DNA of 64,000 bases from Synechococcus sp. KORDI-49 (GCF_000737575.1 NZ_CP006270.1:1801163-1865162); one strand, 5' to 3'. Positions 9,571 through 19,282 are shown, numbered from the stretch's first letter. The notes: generated from the sequence alone by a model not told the origin. Program-made: numbers and translations.

Positions 9571-10976
9571 TGCCACGACTGATCACGCTGCTGGTGTGCT
9601 CACTCTTCGCCATCAAGGCGCTGGTGCTGATCGATGCCACAGGTCTGTGGTCCGATGAGCTCTACAGCGTCGGAAAGAGTTTTCAACCAAGCCTGACGGG
9701 GTTGTTGGAGATGCTCCGCAACGACACCCACCCCCCCCTTTATTACATCGTGCTCTGGGTCTGGGGACAGGTTCTGGCTCAGACACCGCTGACTCTGCGG
9801 CTGCTGTCCTGGTTGGCTTACCTGGCCGGAGCGGCGCTGGTGGTGCGTCAGTCCGCGGCCATGACCTCCCTTGGTGCCACCCGAACCGCGGTCTCTGTGG
9901 CGGCTCTGCTGATGATCTGCAGTCCTTACCCCATCCGGTTTTCGGTGGAGGGCAAGAGCTACGCCCTGCTGGTGGCCCTTGTGGCGCTGAGCTGGTGGTG
10001 TCGCCGTCGCTGGCTGGAGGGCCGTGGTGCCGCCTGGACCTACGGGTTGAGTGTCGCTCTGGCATCGCTGACGCATTTCTACGGAGCCTTCCTGTTTGCT
10101 GCGGCGGCAGGCTGGGACGGTTGGCAGCGCCGCTGGCCGCTGGCTCGGGCGGCGTTGATCGGACTGCTTCCGACAACGCTCTGGATCGTTTATGCCTCGA
10201 CCTACCTGTTCAGCAGTCGCTCCGGCAGCTGGATCGGTGTTCCCGACTTTGCGTTGCTGGAAGACACCCTCGCCAGGGGTCTGGGTTGGTGGCCTCTGCC
10301 GCGACTGCTGGTGATGCTGGCGGTTGTGCTGCTGCTGCGTCGTCGGGGTCTGAAAACGGATGGCGGGGAACTGGACCGGTCGGCACGTTGGCGCCTGCTC
10401 GATCGGAGCGGCCTGATCCCCTCGGGACTCATGGTGCTGGCGGTGGTGCTGGTGTCTTTCCTCAAGCCACTGGCCTTCAGCCGTTACTTCGTGGTCCTGG
10501 TGCCCGCCGTCGTGACCTGGCTGGCGGTGGAGACCGCGGCTCTGTCCTTCAACCGCCTCGGTCGACGGCTGCTGGCCGTGATGGTGTCCCTGCTGTTGCT
10601 GGGCTGGTGGTTCCACAGCTTTCGCGAGATCCGGGCTGGCGGGGTGCGCGAGCAGAGCAATTTCCGCGCCGTCAGCCGCTTGACAGCAGGGATGACCGAG
10701 CGATTTTCACCGCGCCCGCGACTGTTCAACCTCAGCGATCGGATGGAAGGGGTTTCCCAGGTTCCCTGGGGAGATGAGGACGAGCTTGACGACCGTCTGA
10801 ACGTCTTCCCTGCTCCCACCGTCATCTGGCTGGCTGCGTCTGGGCCCGAGCCGGTGATGCGCCGCCGGCTTCTCCCTCTCGAGCGGCGTGTGAGGCAGGC
10901 CGGCTATCGCTGTGAGGTCAGATCAGCCGAACTCGCCAATGCCAGGGTCCTCCTCTGTAGTGCCGGGGAGACCTGA
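9570..10976 (+). CDS. GT39/ArnT-like membrane glycosyltransferase
   Basis: The 468-residue polytopic protein has about ten membrane helices. It carries the two hallmarks of GT-C enzymes that use polyprenyl-phosphate sugars: an acidic pair right after the first helix (LWSDELYSV) and DTHPPLYYIVLW in the first periplasmic loop. Such enzymes glycosylate lipid A, polysaccharide or protein on the periplasmic side. ATG 9570 is chosen over the TTG at 9567 because AGGAGG at 9557-9562 sits 7 bases upstream. It overlaps the cca stop by one base (TGATG). The acceptor is unknown. The lipid-sugar donor could come from the GT2 enzyme at 397-1278, but that is speculation. Confidence 0.82.
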   Translation: MPRLITLLVCSLFAIKALVLIDATGLWSDELYSVGKSFQPSLTGLLEMLRNDTHPPLYYIVLWVWGQVLAQTPLTLRLLSWLAYLAGAALVVRQSAAMTSLGATRTAVSVAALLMICSPYPIRFSVEGKSYALLVALVALSWWCRRRWLEGRGAAWTYGLSVALASLTHFYGAFLFAAAAGWDGWQRRWPLARAALIGLLPTTLWIVYASTYLFSSRSGSWIGVPDFALLEDTLARGLGWWPLPRLLVMLAVVLLLRRRGLKTDGGELDRSARWRLLDRSGLIPSGLMVLAVVLVSFLKPLAFSRYFVVLVPAVVTWLAVETAALSFNRLGRRLLAVMVSLLLLGWWFHSFREIRAGGVREQSNFRAVSRLTAGMTERFSPRPRLFNLSDRMEGVSQVPWGDEDELDDRLNVFPAPTVIWLAASGPEPVMRRRLLPLERRVRQAGYRCEVRSAELANARVLLCSAGET

Positions 10977-10977
10977 G

Positions 10978-13104
10978 TTACAGAACACAGCCGATCCGAT
11001 GCCAGGAATGCAGGGATTCCAGCCGCATGGCCAGCGTTTCTGAACAGCCGATCAGCAGCGGCCCGCAGGTCTGCGGATCCACCAGCAGCTCCAGCAATGC
11101 CCGATGGCGTGAACCTCCGATCGGGAGTCCCTCCAGGTTCAGATGGATCCTTGGGCCAGCCTTCCCGGCTGGTGCATCCAGCCAGCGCCAGGCACTGCGG
11201 TTCGCAGGGGCCAGGCTGCTGCAGTGACCGGCCTCCAGCAGTTCCAGAGCGCCGTTCAGGCTGGGGATCTTCACGGCATCCAGTTGCAGGCGACAGTCGT
11301 CGTCAAGCATTTCACCGAGATGTCCGAGCAGGCCGAACCCGGTGATGTCGGTGCAGGCATGCAGCTCCTCCTGTTCCGTTTCCTCGCGGAGCAGTTCCTC
11401 CAGGAGGGGGTGCTGGCTTGAGCCCATCATGCGCTCGGCACGGTCAAGATCCTCGGCGTCGGCAGCCCCCTGCATCGCGGCAGCGAACAGCACGCCGGTG
11501 CCGAGAGGACGGCTGAGCAGCAGTCGGTCGCCATGCCGCAGGCCTCGTTTGCTCCAGCCGGTTCCGGTGTGTTTCCGCCGGACCTGACCATTGACGCAGA
11601 GGGTCACCTGCATCCCGAGCGAGGCCGGTGCCGGGGTCGGATGACGGGCCTCCAGGGTGTGCCCGCCGATCAGCGCGGCTCCCTGAGGTTCCAGTGCCGA
11701 TTGCAGGCCAGCCAGGGTCTGGCGCAGCAGCTCGGATTGCAGCGGGCTCGACAGGGCCGGAACGGTGATCACCGCCTGGGCACTGGTCACCATGGCTCCG
11801 GAAGCCCAGAGGTCGGAACAGGCATGCAGAGCGGTCAATCGAGCGTTTCGCCACGGGTCGCTGAGCAGAGCTGGAAAGCCATCGACGCTCTGAAGCCAGC
11901 TTGAGCCTGCAGTTCCCGCTGGCAGCAGTTCAGCGGCATCCTCCGGTTGCTGCGCAGCGGAGCGGAGCCCCGACTCGGCAAGGGCTGCGGTCAGGGGAGA
12001 GGCTGCCAGCTTGGCGGCACAGCCTCGGCAGGCCATCGACGCGTCCGGATCGATGGAGTCCATCGTCTGCAGCTGCTGGAATCCCGCCATGAACCGGCGA
12101 TCGATCCGCTGCTTCCACCACCAGAGCCATCGAAAGGGTCCCAGCCGCCAATGGCCTTTCAGGGCCAGGGCCTGTGGAGCGGATCCTGGAATTCCGAGCA
12201 GCTGCAGGGCCTGACGCTGCGGTCGCCAGGGTCGGGTGCTTCCGCCCCGGCATCGGGCTTCGAGATTCGCCGCCAGGGGCCTTGCTGACCGCACAGCCCA
12301 GACGCCTGATGCGGGCCGGGGATCGGATCGGATCACAGCACAGTCTCCGCTCGCGAAGATCAGGGTCTCCCCTTCCACCTGCAGGTGGTGATCCGTGAGC
12401 AGCCGTCCGTTCTGATCCAACGGCAGACCGGTGGCCTGAAGCCAGCTGGGAGCACGACTTCCGGTGCAGTGGAGGGACGGTCCCGGCAAGGGTGCATCAG
12501 CTGGCTGCAGCTCGATCCGATGACGCTTCAGAACCTGCAGCACCCTCGCTTCCAGGCGCTTGGGAAACGCCTGCAGTCGCAGCGATCGTTCCGGCCAGCG
12601 GTGCCGCAGGGCCAACACCACTTCAACCGCCGCCAGCCCTGATCCGACGACGCAGAACGGCGCTGCATCCCCGGCCGGCTTCTCCAGATCCTCCGCTTCG
12701 AGAAAAGCCAGAGCGGGCTCCAGCGGTTTGATCGGCATTCCGCCTGAGGGTCTGGTCTCCGCACCGACATCGAGGCTGAGCAGTCCGAAGCGCAGGGGCG
12801 GTCGCTGCGAGAGTTCAAGCCGCTTGCCGGTGCTGTCCACGCCGGTGATCTCCGCGATTACCAGAGCGACCCCGGCACGAGCCGCGAGACGCCTCAGATC
12901 GATCGCTGCGTCCCGCCGCTGATAGATCCCGGCAATCAACCCGGGCACCATTCCCGAGTACAGCGCGGTGCTGTGCCGGTTCACCAGAATCACGGGGCGC
13001 CTCGGTCTCCGCTCCGGGTGCATGGCCCAGCGGCGCAGCACCAGGGCATGGCTGTGGCCGCCGCCCGCCAGCACCAGGGCATCCTCCGGGACAGCGGTCG
13101 TCAT
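10978..13104 (-). CDS. selD: selenide, water dikinase fused to N-terminal FAD/NAD(P) oxidoreductase domain
   Basis: The 708-residue protein has two domains. Residues 1-340 resemble NDH-2-type pyridine-nucleotide flavoproteins (LVLAGGGHSHALVLRRW, VVGSGLAAVEV, ASGDCAVI). Residues 350-708 are SelD, which makes selenophosphate from selenide and ATP: GCAAKL carries the catalytic Cys362 and Lys365, and IGGHTLEA, RPLGTGVLFAAA and TDITGFGLLGHLGEM follow. The usual second Cys of the GCGCK motif is Ala. The catalytic position is Cys, not selenocysteine. The fusion could couple NAD(P)H oxidation to selenium reduction, which is inference. The ATG overlaps the galE stop (ATGA). No selenocysteine or selenouridine gene is visible in the window. 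Confidence 0.9.
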   Translation of the reverse strand: MTTAVPEDALVLAGGGHSHALVLRRWAMHPERRPRRPVILVNRHSTALYSGMVPGLIAGIYQRRDAAIDLRRLAARAGVALVIAEITGVDSTGKRLELSQRPPLRFGLLSLDVGAETRPSGGMPIKPLEPALAFLEAEDLEKPAGDAAPFCVVGSGLAAVEVVLALRHRWPERSLRLQAFPKRLEARVLQVLKRHRIELQPADAPLPGPSLHCTGSRAPSWLQATGLPLDQNGRLLTDHHLQVEGETLIFASGDCAVIRSDPRPASGVWAVRSARPLAANLEARCRGGSTRPWRPQRQALQLLGIPGSAPQALALKGHWRLGPFRWLWWWKQRIDRRFMAGFQQLQTMDSIDPDASMACRGCAAKLAASPLTAALAESGLRSAAQQPEDAAELLPAGTAGSSWLQSVDGFPALLSDPWRNARLTALHACSDLWASGAMVTSAQAVITVPALSSPLQSELLRQTLAGLQSALEPQGAALIGGHTLEARHPTPAPASLGMQVTLCVNGQVRRKHTGTGWSKRGLRHGDRLLLSRPLGTGVLFAAAMQGAADAEDLDRAERMMGSSQHPLLEELLREETEQEELHACTDITGFGLLGHLGEMLDDDCRLQLDAVKIPSLNGALELLEAGHCSSLAPANRSAWRWLDAPAGKAGPRIHLNLEGLPIGGSRHRALLELLVDPQTCGPLLIGCSETLAMRLESLHSWHRIGCVL

Positions 13105-14144
13105 GAGCCGCTTCTGTACCCCATCGGATTCGCCTGCTGCCAGGCCCAGCCGTCGCGGCACATGTCCTCCAGCGTCCGGCTGGCCTCCCACCCCAGCACC
13201 TGTGCTGCCTTGCGAGGACAGGCCTCGAGGCGGGGCACATCGCCCGGGCGACGTTCCACCATCCGTCTCGGGATGGTGAGGCCTGTGGCTGCTTCAAAGC
13301 CGTTGACCACCTCAAGCACGGAAAGGCCGCGGCCTGTTCCGATGTTGAGGGTGAGATGCGTGGGGGCTGGCTGTCCGAGCAGATGGCGGAGGGTGCTGCT
13401 GTGGGCCTCCGCCAGATCCATCACGTGGAGGTAGTCGCGGATCCCGGTGCCGTCCGGTGTCGGGTAGTCCTGTCCGAACACCTGAAGAGACTCCCGTCGT
13501 CCGGCGGCCACCTGGGTGATGAACGGGAACAGGTTGTTGGGGACGCCCAGGGGATCTTCTCCGATGTGCCCACTGGGATGAGCACCAACCGGATTGAAGT
13601 AACGGAGGCTGGCAATGCGCCAGGGGCTCACTCGGCAGAGTGCCTGCAGCATCGTTTCCACGGCGAGCTTCGTCTGCGCGTAGGGATGCACGGGCGCTGT
13701 CGGTGTGTCCTCGCGCAGCGGGAACACCTCCGGTTCTCCGTACACCGTGGAGGTGCTGCTGAAGACGAGCGTGCGGCAACCGTGCCGCTCCATCGCTTCC
13801 GCCAGGCAACGGCTGCCGCTCAGGTTCACATCCCAGTAACGGAGAGGGTCGGCCACGGATTCCCCCACCGCCTTGAGCCCGGCGAAATGAATTACCCCAT
13901 CCACAGCGCCTGGGGCGGCACCGAACACCCGCTCGAGATCCTCTGCGGAGCGCACATCCCCCTCCACCAGGGTCAGCGCTTCGTTGTCGTGGCGATCGGC
14001 CAGCTCAAGCACGCGCTGCATCGGTTCAGGGCTGCTGTTGCTGAAGTTGTCCAGCACCAGAAGGGAATGGCCCTCGTTCAACAGCACAAGACAGGTGTGA
14101 CTGCCGATGAATCCCGCCCCACCCGTGATCAGAAATCGCGCCAT
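13101..14144 (-). CDS. galE: UDP-glucose 4-epimerase
   Basis: The 347-residue extended short-chain dehydrogenase interconverts UDP-glucose and UDP-galactose. It has the NAD-binding FLITGGAGFIGSHT at the N-terminus, SSTSTVYGEP with the catalytic Ser/Thr, and YAQTKLAVE with the catalytic Tyr/Lys, plus LRYFNPVGAHPSG typical of true GalE. ATG 14144 places the Rossmann motif at residues 3-16 as expected and has an AGGCGGA ribosome site. It is translationally coupled to selD downstream, a pairing with no obvious functional link. The product feeds the surface glycans encoded around it. Confidence 0.94.
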   Translation of the reverse strand: MARFLITGGAGFIGSHTCLVLLNEGHSLLVLDNFSNSSPEPMQRVLELADRHDNEALTLVEGDVRSAEDLERVFGAAPGAVDGVIHFAGLKAVGESVADPLRYWDVNLSGSRCLAEAMERHGCRTLVFSSTSTVYGEPEVFPLREDTPTAPVHPYAQTKLAVETMLQALCRVSPWRIASLRYFNPVGAHPSGHIGEDPLGVPNNLFPFITQVAAGRRESLQVFGQDYPTPDGTGIRDYLHVMDLAEAHSSTLRHLLGQPAPTHLTLNIGTGRGLSVLEVVNGFEAATGLTIPRRMVERRPGDVPRLEACPRKAAQVLGWEASRTLEDMCRDGWAWQQANPMGYRSGS

Positions 14145-14271
14145 TCCGCCTGGATCAGCCAAGGGTTTTGATGATTCTGCGCGGGAAACCGAACGATCGG
14201 GCAAGGTCTCCGACCATTGCGCTGAAAGGTCCTGAATCCGCCTCTATCTTTCGACGGGATCAGGAGTTGAC

Positions 14272-15033
14272 GTGGAAACCGGAACGACGGTTCAGGACCT
14301 GAGCCGCGTGATCAGTCCAGAGGGGCAGCAGCTCCTCCAGCACCACAACCTCTTGCGTCCGCTCATCGAGAAGATGGTGATCGACGAGACCACAGCGGCA
14401 GCGGTTGTTTCGGACGAGAAGCTGGCTGAAGCGAGGCTCGGCCTGCTGAAGCGCCGGGGATACACCTCCCTTGAGCAGTGGTCTGATCTCCTGACGGAAC
14501 TCGGCAAGAGTGACGATGATCTCAGCGGCCAGTTGCTGCGCACCCTGCGCGTCAGTGCCATGGCCCGAGAGAAATTCGCACCGAAGGCTGAGGCCCGATT
14601 CCTGGAACGCAAGAACGAGCTCGACCAGGTTGTGTACAGCCTGCTCCGCCTCAGCAACCGTTTTCTTGCCAGGGAGCTTTATCTGCAGATCGAATCCGGT
14701 GAAGCCAACTTCGCTGATCTCGCGGGCCGTCATGCCGAAGGGCCTGAACGCAACACCAACGGAATCGTCGGACCGGTCCCGCTCACCCAGGCCCACCCGA
14801 TTCTTGTGGAGAAGCTGAGGGTGGCGAAACCAGGGGACTTGCTGGAACCGTTCAAGGTCTCGGACTGGTGGCTGGTGGTCAGGCTGGAGCGCTATTCGCC
14901 CTCGACCTTCACCGACGAGGTCTCCGACGCCATGTGCAAGGAGATGTTTGACGCCTGGATCAACGAGCTGACCGCGTCTAGCTTGAGTCGCCTTCAGGGA
15001 GATGGCTCGGACGCCAGCGAGCAGACGTCATGA
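14272..15033 (+). CDS. parvulin-type peptidyl-prolyl isomerase of a type I secretion operon
   Basis: The 253-residue protein has an alpha-helical first half and a parvulin-like domain at about residues 145-230 (SGEANFADLAGRHAEGPERN, PVPLTQAHPILVEKL, PGDLLEPFKVSDWWLVVRLE). No signal peptide is seen, so it probably acts in the cytosol, where it could keep an unfolded export substrate competent. Start GTG 14272 has AGGAG at 14262-14266. It overlaps the following ABC exporter by four bases (ATGA), and HlyD follows, which is the basis for the secretion role. The reaction is inferred from fold and has not been shown for this protein. Confidence 0.82.
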   Translation: METGTTVQDLSRVISPEGQQLLQHHNLLRPLIEKMVIDETTAAAVVSDEKLAEARLGLLKRRGYTSLEQWSDLLTELGKSDDDLSGQLLRTLRVSAMAREKFAPKAEARFLERKNELDQVVYSLLRLSNRFLARELYLQIESGEANFADLAGRHAEGPERNTNGIVGPVPLTQAHPILVEKLRVAKPGDLLEPFKVSDWWLVVRLERYSPSTFTDEVSDAMCKEMFDAWINELTASSLSRLQGDGSDASEQTS

Positions 15034-17987
15034 CCCAGTCACCCCCCTTCCCCCTGCTTCAGCTGCCGGCGTTCAAGGATCTCAGCTCTGAGGGTGCCGC
15101 CCGGCTTCAGCAGGAGACGCGTGGCCTCAAGTTTGATCTCGGACATCAGCTGGTGGAGGACGGTGAGATTCCCGCCCGCGTGCTGGTGCTGTTGCAGGGC
15201 CAGGCCCGCCTGGTCGGTGAGCAGCGGGGACGCATGACCACGGTGGGCAAGTTCGGGCCGGGAAGCATCCTGGGAGCGGCAAGTCTGCTCTGCGGTCACC
15301 CCTGTGAGAACGTCGTCGCTGCCCAGGAGGTGGTGGCTGCGGCGATCCCGGATGAGACGTGGCTGCATCTGTACAAGACAGAGTCGAGTTTCCGCCGATG
15401 GTGCGATGGCCAGCTGTGGCCTCAGGAACTGCAGTTCCTTCTGGAAACCCTGATCGCAGGCTCGGCCAATGCCGAGATTTCCACGCTGCAGTTGCTCCAG
15501 ACCCACTACAAGGCCTGTCGCCACTGCGCTCCGACCGCTGAAGCGATCCGAGCCGCTCAGGATGAGGGCGCCACGGTTTTCCTCTCCTCCTCCTGGGGAG
15601 AAGCCTCCCCAGGTCGTCTCGTTCAGGCCGACTCGGATCTTCCTCCGACCGATCGTTTCGCCCCCCGCCTGGTGGCTCTGCCTCAGGAGGTGATGGATGC
15701 CCTCGGGGGTGACGCCAGTCTCACCACCACCGCCAGCGCGGTGGAGGATGCATCGACGTCCACCTTGACGCTGCTTCCGGCCTCTGAGGAGGAGGGATCC
15801 CTGCCTCCCGTGAGCCATTACAGCCCGGAACGGAATGTGGTCGACAGCCTTCGACTGATCCGCGCCGACGGTCCGATCGATGAGACCTTGGCCTGTTTCC
15901 AGATGCTGGCGCAGCTGATGAAGCTGCCGTTCCGGCGCGATTCGATCGAGAAGGTGCTGCGCGACAACCTGCGGCGTGGCCTCACCCCCAATCTTCAGCT
16001 CTGCGGACAGCTGGCCGCCAGCCTCGGTCTGCATGTGATGGCCGCCCGGGTTCCGGCTTCAGCGGGGACCCGGCTTCAGGTTCCGTCGATGATTCCCTGG
16101 AAGGGGGGGTTCGCCCTTGTGGTGGCCAGCAACGAGCGCGGCCTGAAGTTTGCCTCTCCGAAGCACGGCATGGTGAGCCTGACGACTTCGGAGCTGGAGA
16201 CGAGCTTTCCCGAGGGCATCGAGCTGCTGCTGATGGAGCGCTCCAATGCGACGCCTGAGCAGAACTTCGGCCCCGGTTGGTTCTGGCCCGCTCTGAAGCG
16301 CTACCGCGGAGTGCTCACCCAGGTGCTGGCTGCGAGCTTCGTGGTTCAGCTCTTCACCCTGGCCAACCCGCTGTTGATTCAGGTGATCATCGACAAGGTG
16401 ATCACGCAGCGAAGTCTCGACACACTGCAGGTTCTCGGTATCGCCCTTGTGGTGGTGACCATCCTGGAGGGTGTGCTCGGCAGCCTCAAGACCTTCCTGT
16501 TTGCCGAGACCACCAACCGAATCGATCAGCGCCTGGGAGCGGAAGTGATCGATCACCTGCTGCGTCTGCCCCTCGGTTACTTCGATCGGCGGCCCGTCGG
16601 GGAACTGGGCACGCGGGTCGCCGAGCTCGAGAAGATCAGGAACTTCCTGACAGGTCAGGCCCTGACGACGATTCTCGATGCGGCGTTTTCAGTCATCTAC
16701 ATCCTTGTGATGATCGTCTACAGCTGGCTGCTCACCCTGATCGCCCTCTCGGTGCTGCCGATCCAGGTCGGAATGACGATTCTCGGAGCACCGCTGTTCC
16801 GTCGTCAGTTCCGCGCCGCCGCCGAGGAGAACGCCAAGACTCAGAGCCACCTGGTCGAGGTGCTCACCGGCATTCAGACGGTCAAGGCCCAGAACGTTGA
16901 AATGGTCAGCCGCTGGCGTTGGCAGGAGTTCTATTCCCAGTACATCGCGCGCACCTTCGAGAAGACGATCACCGGCACGGCTCTGAACCAGACCAGCCAG
17001 GTGCTGCAGAAGATCTCCCAGTTGATGGTGTTGTGGGTCGGTGCCTCGATGGTCCTGAAAGGAGAGCTGACTCTCGGTCAGCTGATCGCTTTCCGGATCA
17101 TCTCCGGCTACGTGACCCAGCCGTTGTTGCGTCTGTCCACGATCTGGCAGCAGATCCAGGAGCTTCGGGTGAGCTTTGAACGCCTTGCCGATGTCATCGA
17201 CACTCCTGAGGAATCCGATGAGGTGGATAAATCAAAAGTGATGCTTCCGCCTCTGGAAGGTCAGGTGCGCTTCGAGAATCTCTCGTTCCGATTCCGGCCC
17301 GGCCAGCCGGAAGTTCTCAAGGACGTCAACCTTGAGATCAAGCCCGGCACCTTTGTCGGCATCGTCGGGCAGAGCGGCAGCGGCAAGAGCACTCTGATGA
17401 AGCTTCTGCCTCGTCTCTATTCCCCAGAGGAGGGCAGAATTCTCATCGATGGTTACGACATCGACAAGGTCGAGCTGTATTCCCTGCGTCGCCAGATCGG
17501 CATCGTTCCGCAGGATCCTCTGCTGTTCAGCGGCACCGTGAGCGAGAACATCGCTCTCACCAATCCTGAGGCTTCCAGTGAGGAGATCGTGCGTGCGGCG
17601 CGTCTGGCCAATGCCCATGATTTCATCATGGAACTACCCAGCGGATACAGCACCTCCGTCGGTGAGCGCGGGGCATCTCTCAGTGGTGGACAGAGACAGC
17701 GCGTGGCGATCGCCCGCACGCTGCTGAGCAATCCGAAGCTGCTGGTGATGGATGAAGCCACCAGCGCACTGGACTACGAAACCGAACGCAAGGTCTGCGA
17801 CAACCTTCTCGAGAATCTCAATGACCGCACCGTGTTCTTCATCACCCACCGCCTGTCGACCATCCGCAATGCGGACATCATCGTGATGCTGGATAAGGGC
17901 GCGGTTGTTGAACTCGGTACCCATGAGGAACTGATGAATCACCGGGGTCGTTATTTCGCCCTATACCGCCAGCAGGGGGACGCCTGA
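15030..17987 (+). CDS. type I secretion ABC exporter with N-terminal cNMP-binding-like and inactive C39-like domains
   Basis: The 985-residue protein has four parts. Residues 30-115 resemble a cyclic-nucleotide-binding beta-roll (GKFGPGSILGAASLL) but lack the phosphate-binding Arg. Residues 270-400 are a C39 peptidase-like domain in which DETLACF replaces the catalytic DCG..C motif and no His precedes ALVV, so it is probably a non-cutting substrate-docking domain as in HlyB. Residues 420-700 are the membrane domain. Residues 745-985 are the ATPase (Walker A GQSGSGKST 780-788, LSGGQ 884-888, Walker B LLVMDEA, H-loop ITHR). The architecture resembles HetC/Sll1180-type cyanobacterial exporters. 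It should export a large protein with an uncleaved C-terminal signal, but no substrate gene is in the window. Confidence 0.92.
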   Translation: MTQSPPFPLLQLPAFKDLSSEGAARLQQETRGLKFDLGHQLVEDGEIPARVLVLLQGQARLVGEQRGRMTTVGKFGPGSILGAASLLCGHPCENVVAAQEVVAAAIPDETWLHLYKTESSFRRWCDGQLWPQELQFLLETLIAGSANAEISTLQLLQTHYKACRHCAPTAEAIRAAQDEGATVFLSSSWGEASPGRLVQADSDLPPTDRFAPRLVALPQEVMDALGGDASLTTTASAVEDASTSTLTLLPASEEEGSLPPVSHYSPERNVVDSLRLIRADGPIDETLACFQMLAQLMKLPFRRDSIEKVLRDNLRRGLTPNLQLCGQLAASLGLHVMAARVPASAGTRLQVPSMIPWKGGFALVVASNERGLKFASPKHGMVSLTTSELETSFPEGIELLLMERSNATPEQNFGPGWFWPALKRYRGVLTQVLAASFVVQLFTLANPLLIQVIIDKVITQRSLDTLQVLGIALVVVTILEGVLGSLKTFLFAETTNRIDQRLGAEVIDHLLRLPLGYFDRRPVGELGTRVAELEKIRNFLTGQALTTILDAAFSVIYILVMIVYSWLLTLIALSVLPIQVGMTILGAPLFRRQFRAAAEENAKTQSHLVEVLTGIQTVKAQNVEMVSRWRWQEFYSQYIARTFEKTITGTALNQTSQVLQKISQLMVLWVGASMVLKGELTLGQLIAFRIISGYVTQPLLRLSTIWQQIQELRVSFERLADVIDTPEESDEVDKSKVMLPPLEGQVRFENLSFRFRPGQPEVLKDVNLEIKPGTFVGIVGQSGSGKSTLMKLLPRLYSPEEGRILIDGYDIDKVELYSLRRQIGIVPQDPLLFSGTVSENIALTNPEASSEEIVRAARLANAHDFIMELPSGYSTSVGERGASLSGGQRQRVAIARTLLSNPKLLVMDEATSALDYETERKVCDNLLENLNDRTVFFITHRLSTIRNADIIVMLDKGAVVELGTHEELMNHRGRYFALYRQQGDA

Positions 17988-17989
17988 CC

Positions 17990-19273
17990 ATGAAACTCAA
18001 CCCTTTTAAGCGCGATGATTCCACCGGCCTGGCGCAGCCGACCAACGGTGTGCAGGACGTGAACGGCGAAACGGTGTCGATCACGCGATTCGATGAGTCC
18101 GTGCTTCAGCAGGGGCGCTTCTGGATGCGCACCGTCACATGGACGCTGATCGGCACCACGGTGTTCGGTGTGGCCTGGTTGGCTCTCGCGAGAACCGAAG
18201 AGATCGTCGTCGCGACAGGAAAGTTGGAGCCGATCGGCTCGGTGAAGGACATTCAGATGCCTGTCGGGGGCGTTGCTGACGAAATCCTGGTGAAGGAGGG
18301 GGAGCAGGTGAAAGCCGGGCAGGTGTTGATGAAACTGGACACCGAAGCGAGTGAAGAGCAGCAGCGATCTCTTCAGACCCAGATGCAGGCGCTTCAGAAC
18401 AACCTTCAACTCAAGGACGATGAACTGAGTCTGAAACGCAAGGAGCTCCGCGATTACCTCGCTATGAATCGAGAGGAGGTGGCGATGCTCGAGAAAAATC
18501 TCGTTCTGGCCTCGGACATCCTCGGACGTCTGGAGGAACTGGCCCGCCAGGGAGCCACGCCGGAGCTGCAACTGCTTCAGCAGAGAAACACCGTTGAGGA
18601 GACCCGTGGTCGCCTGATGCAGACCCGCGTCGATCGGGACAGACAATCAGCCATCCTGAATCAGAACATCACGCAACTGCAGCAGGCGATCCAGCAGACC
18701 CGGTCCCAGGAGGCTGATCTGAAGGCGAAGCTTGCTGAAACGCGTGTGACCCTGCGGTATCAGCAGCTCAAATCCCCGGTGGATGGCGTGGTGTTTGATC
18801 TCAAGCCCACGTCCACCGGATTCACAGCCCAGTCCACCCAGACGGTGATGAAAGTCGTTCCTTATGGTTCCTTGGAGGCGAAAGTTGAGGTGCCGAGCAA
18901 CAAGATCGGTTTCGTCAAACTTCCTCAGGGACAGGACGGCAAGCCGGGTTGCCCGCAGGATCTCTCGATCTGCATGGATGCCGACATCAGCATCGATTCC
19001 TATCCGTCAACCGATTTCGGTGTGCTGAATGGCAAGGTCACCAAGATCGGTTCCGATGCTCTGCCTCCGGACCCTCAGGAACAGCGTGAACAACTCAGCT
19101 TTCCAGTCACCGTTGAACTGCAGCAGCAGCAGTTGAAACTCAAGAGCGGCACGTCACTGCCTCTGCAGGTGGGTATGAGCCTCACGGCGAACATCAAGCT
19201 GCGCAAGGTTTCCTATCTGCAACTGCTGCTCGGCGAATTCCAGGACAAGGCGGAATCGCTTCAGCGCCTCTGA
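17990..19273 (+). CDS. HlyD-family membrane fusion adaptor
   Basis: The 427-residue periplasmic adaptor links the ABC exporter to a TolC-type outer-membrane channel. There is one membrane helix (about residues 45-64), then a lipoyl/biotinyl-like half-motif (GKLEPIGSVKDIQMPVGGVA), a long coiled coil (about 118-250), the second lipoyl half (LRYQQLKSPVDGVVFDL) and a beta-barrel end. It starts two bases after the exporter gene and ends 9 bases before a glycosyltransferase. No TolC gene is in the window, so the outer channel is probably shared. Family call is firm. Confidence 0.92.
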   Translation: MKLNPFKRDDSTGLAQPTNGVQDVNGETVSITRFDESVLQQGRFWMRTVTWTLIGTTVFGVAWLALARTEEIVVATGKLEPIGSVKDIQMPVGGVADEILVKEGEQVKAGQVLMKLDTEASEEQQRSLQTQMQALQNNLQLKDDELSLKRKELRDYLAMNREEVAMLEKNLVLASDILGRLEELARQGATPELQLLQQRNTVEETRGRLMQTRVDRDRQSAILNQNITQLQQAIQQTRSQEADLKAKLAETRVTLRYQQLKSPVDGVVFDLKPTSTGFTAQSTQTVMKVVPYGSLEAKVEVPSNKIGFVKLPQGQDGKPGCPQDLSICMDADISIDSYPSTDFGVLNGKVTKIGSDALPPDPQEQREQLSFPVTVELQQQQLKLKSGTSLPLQVGMSLTANIKLRKVSYLQLLLGEFQDKAESLQRL

Positions 19274-19282
19274 TGGGATGAG

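Noticed and set aside
14217-14250. Promoter upstream of the secretion operon (TTGCGC and TATCTT)
   Set aside because: The spacing between the two boxes is about 22 bases, too long for a sigma-70-type promoter. No call made.
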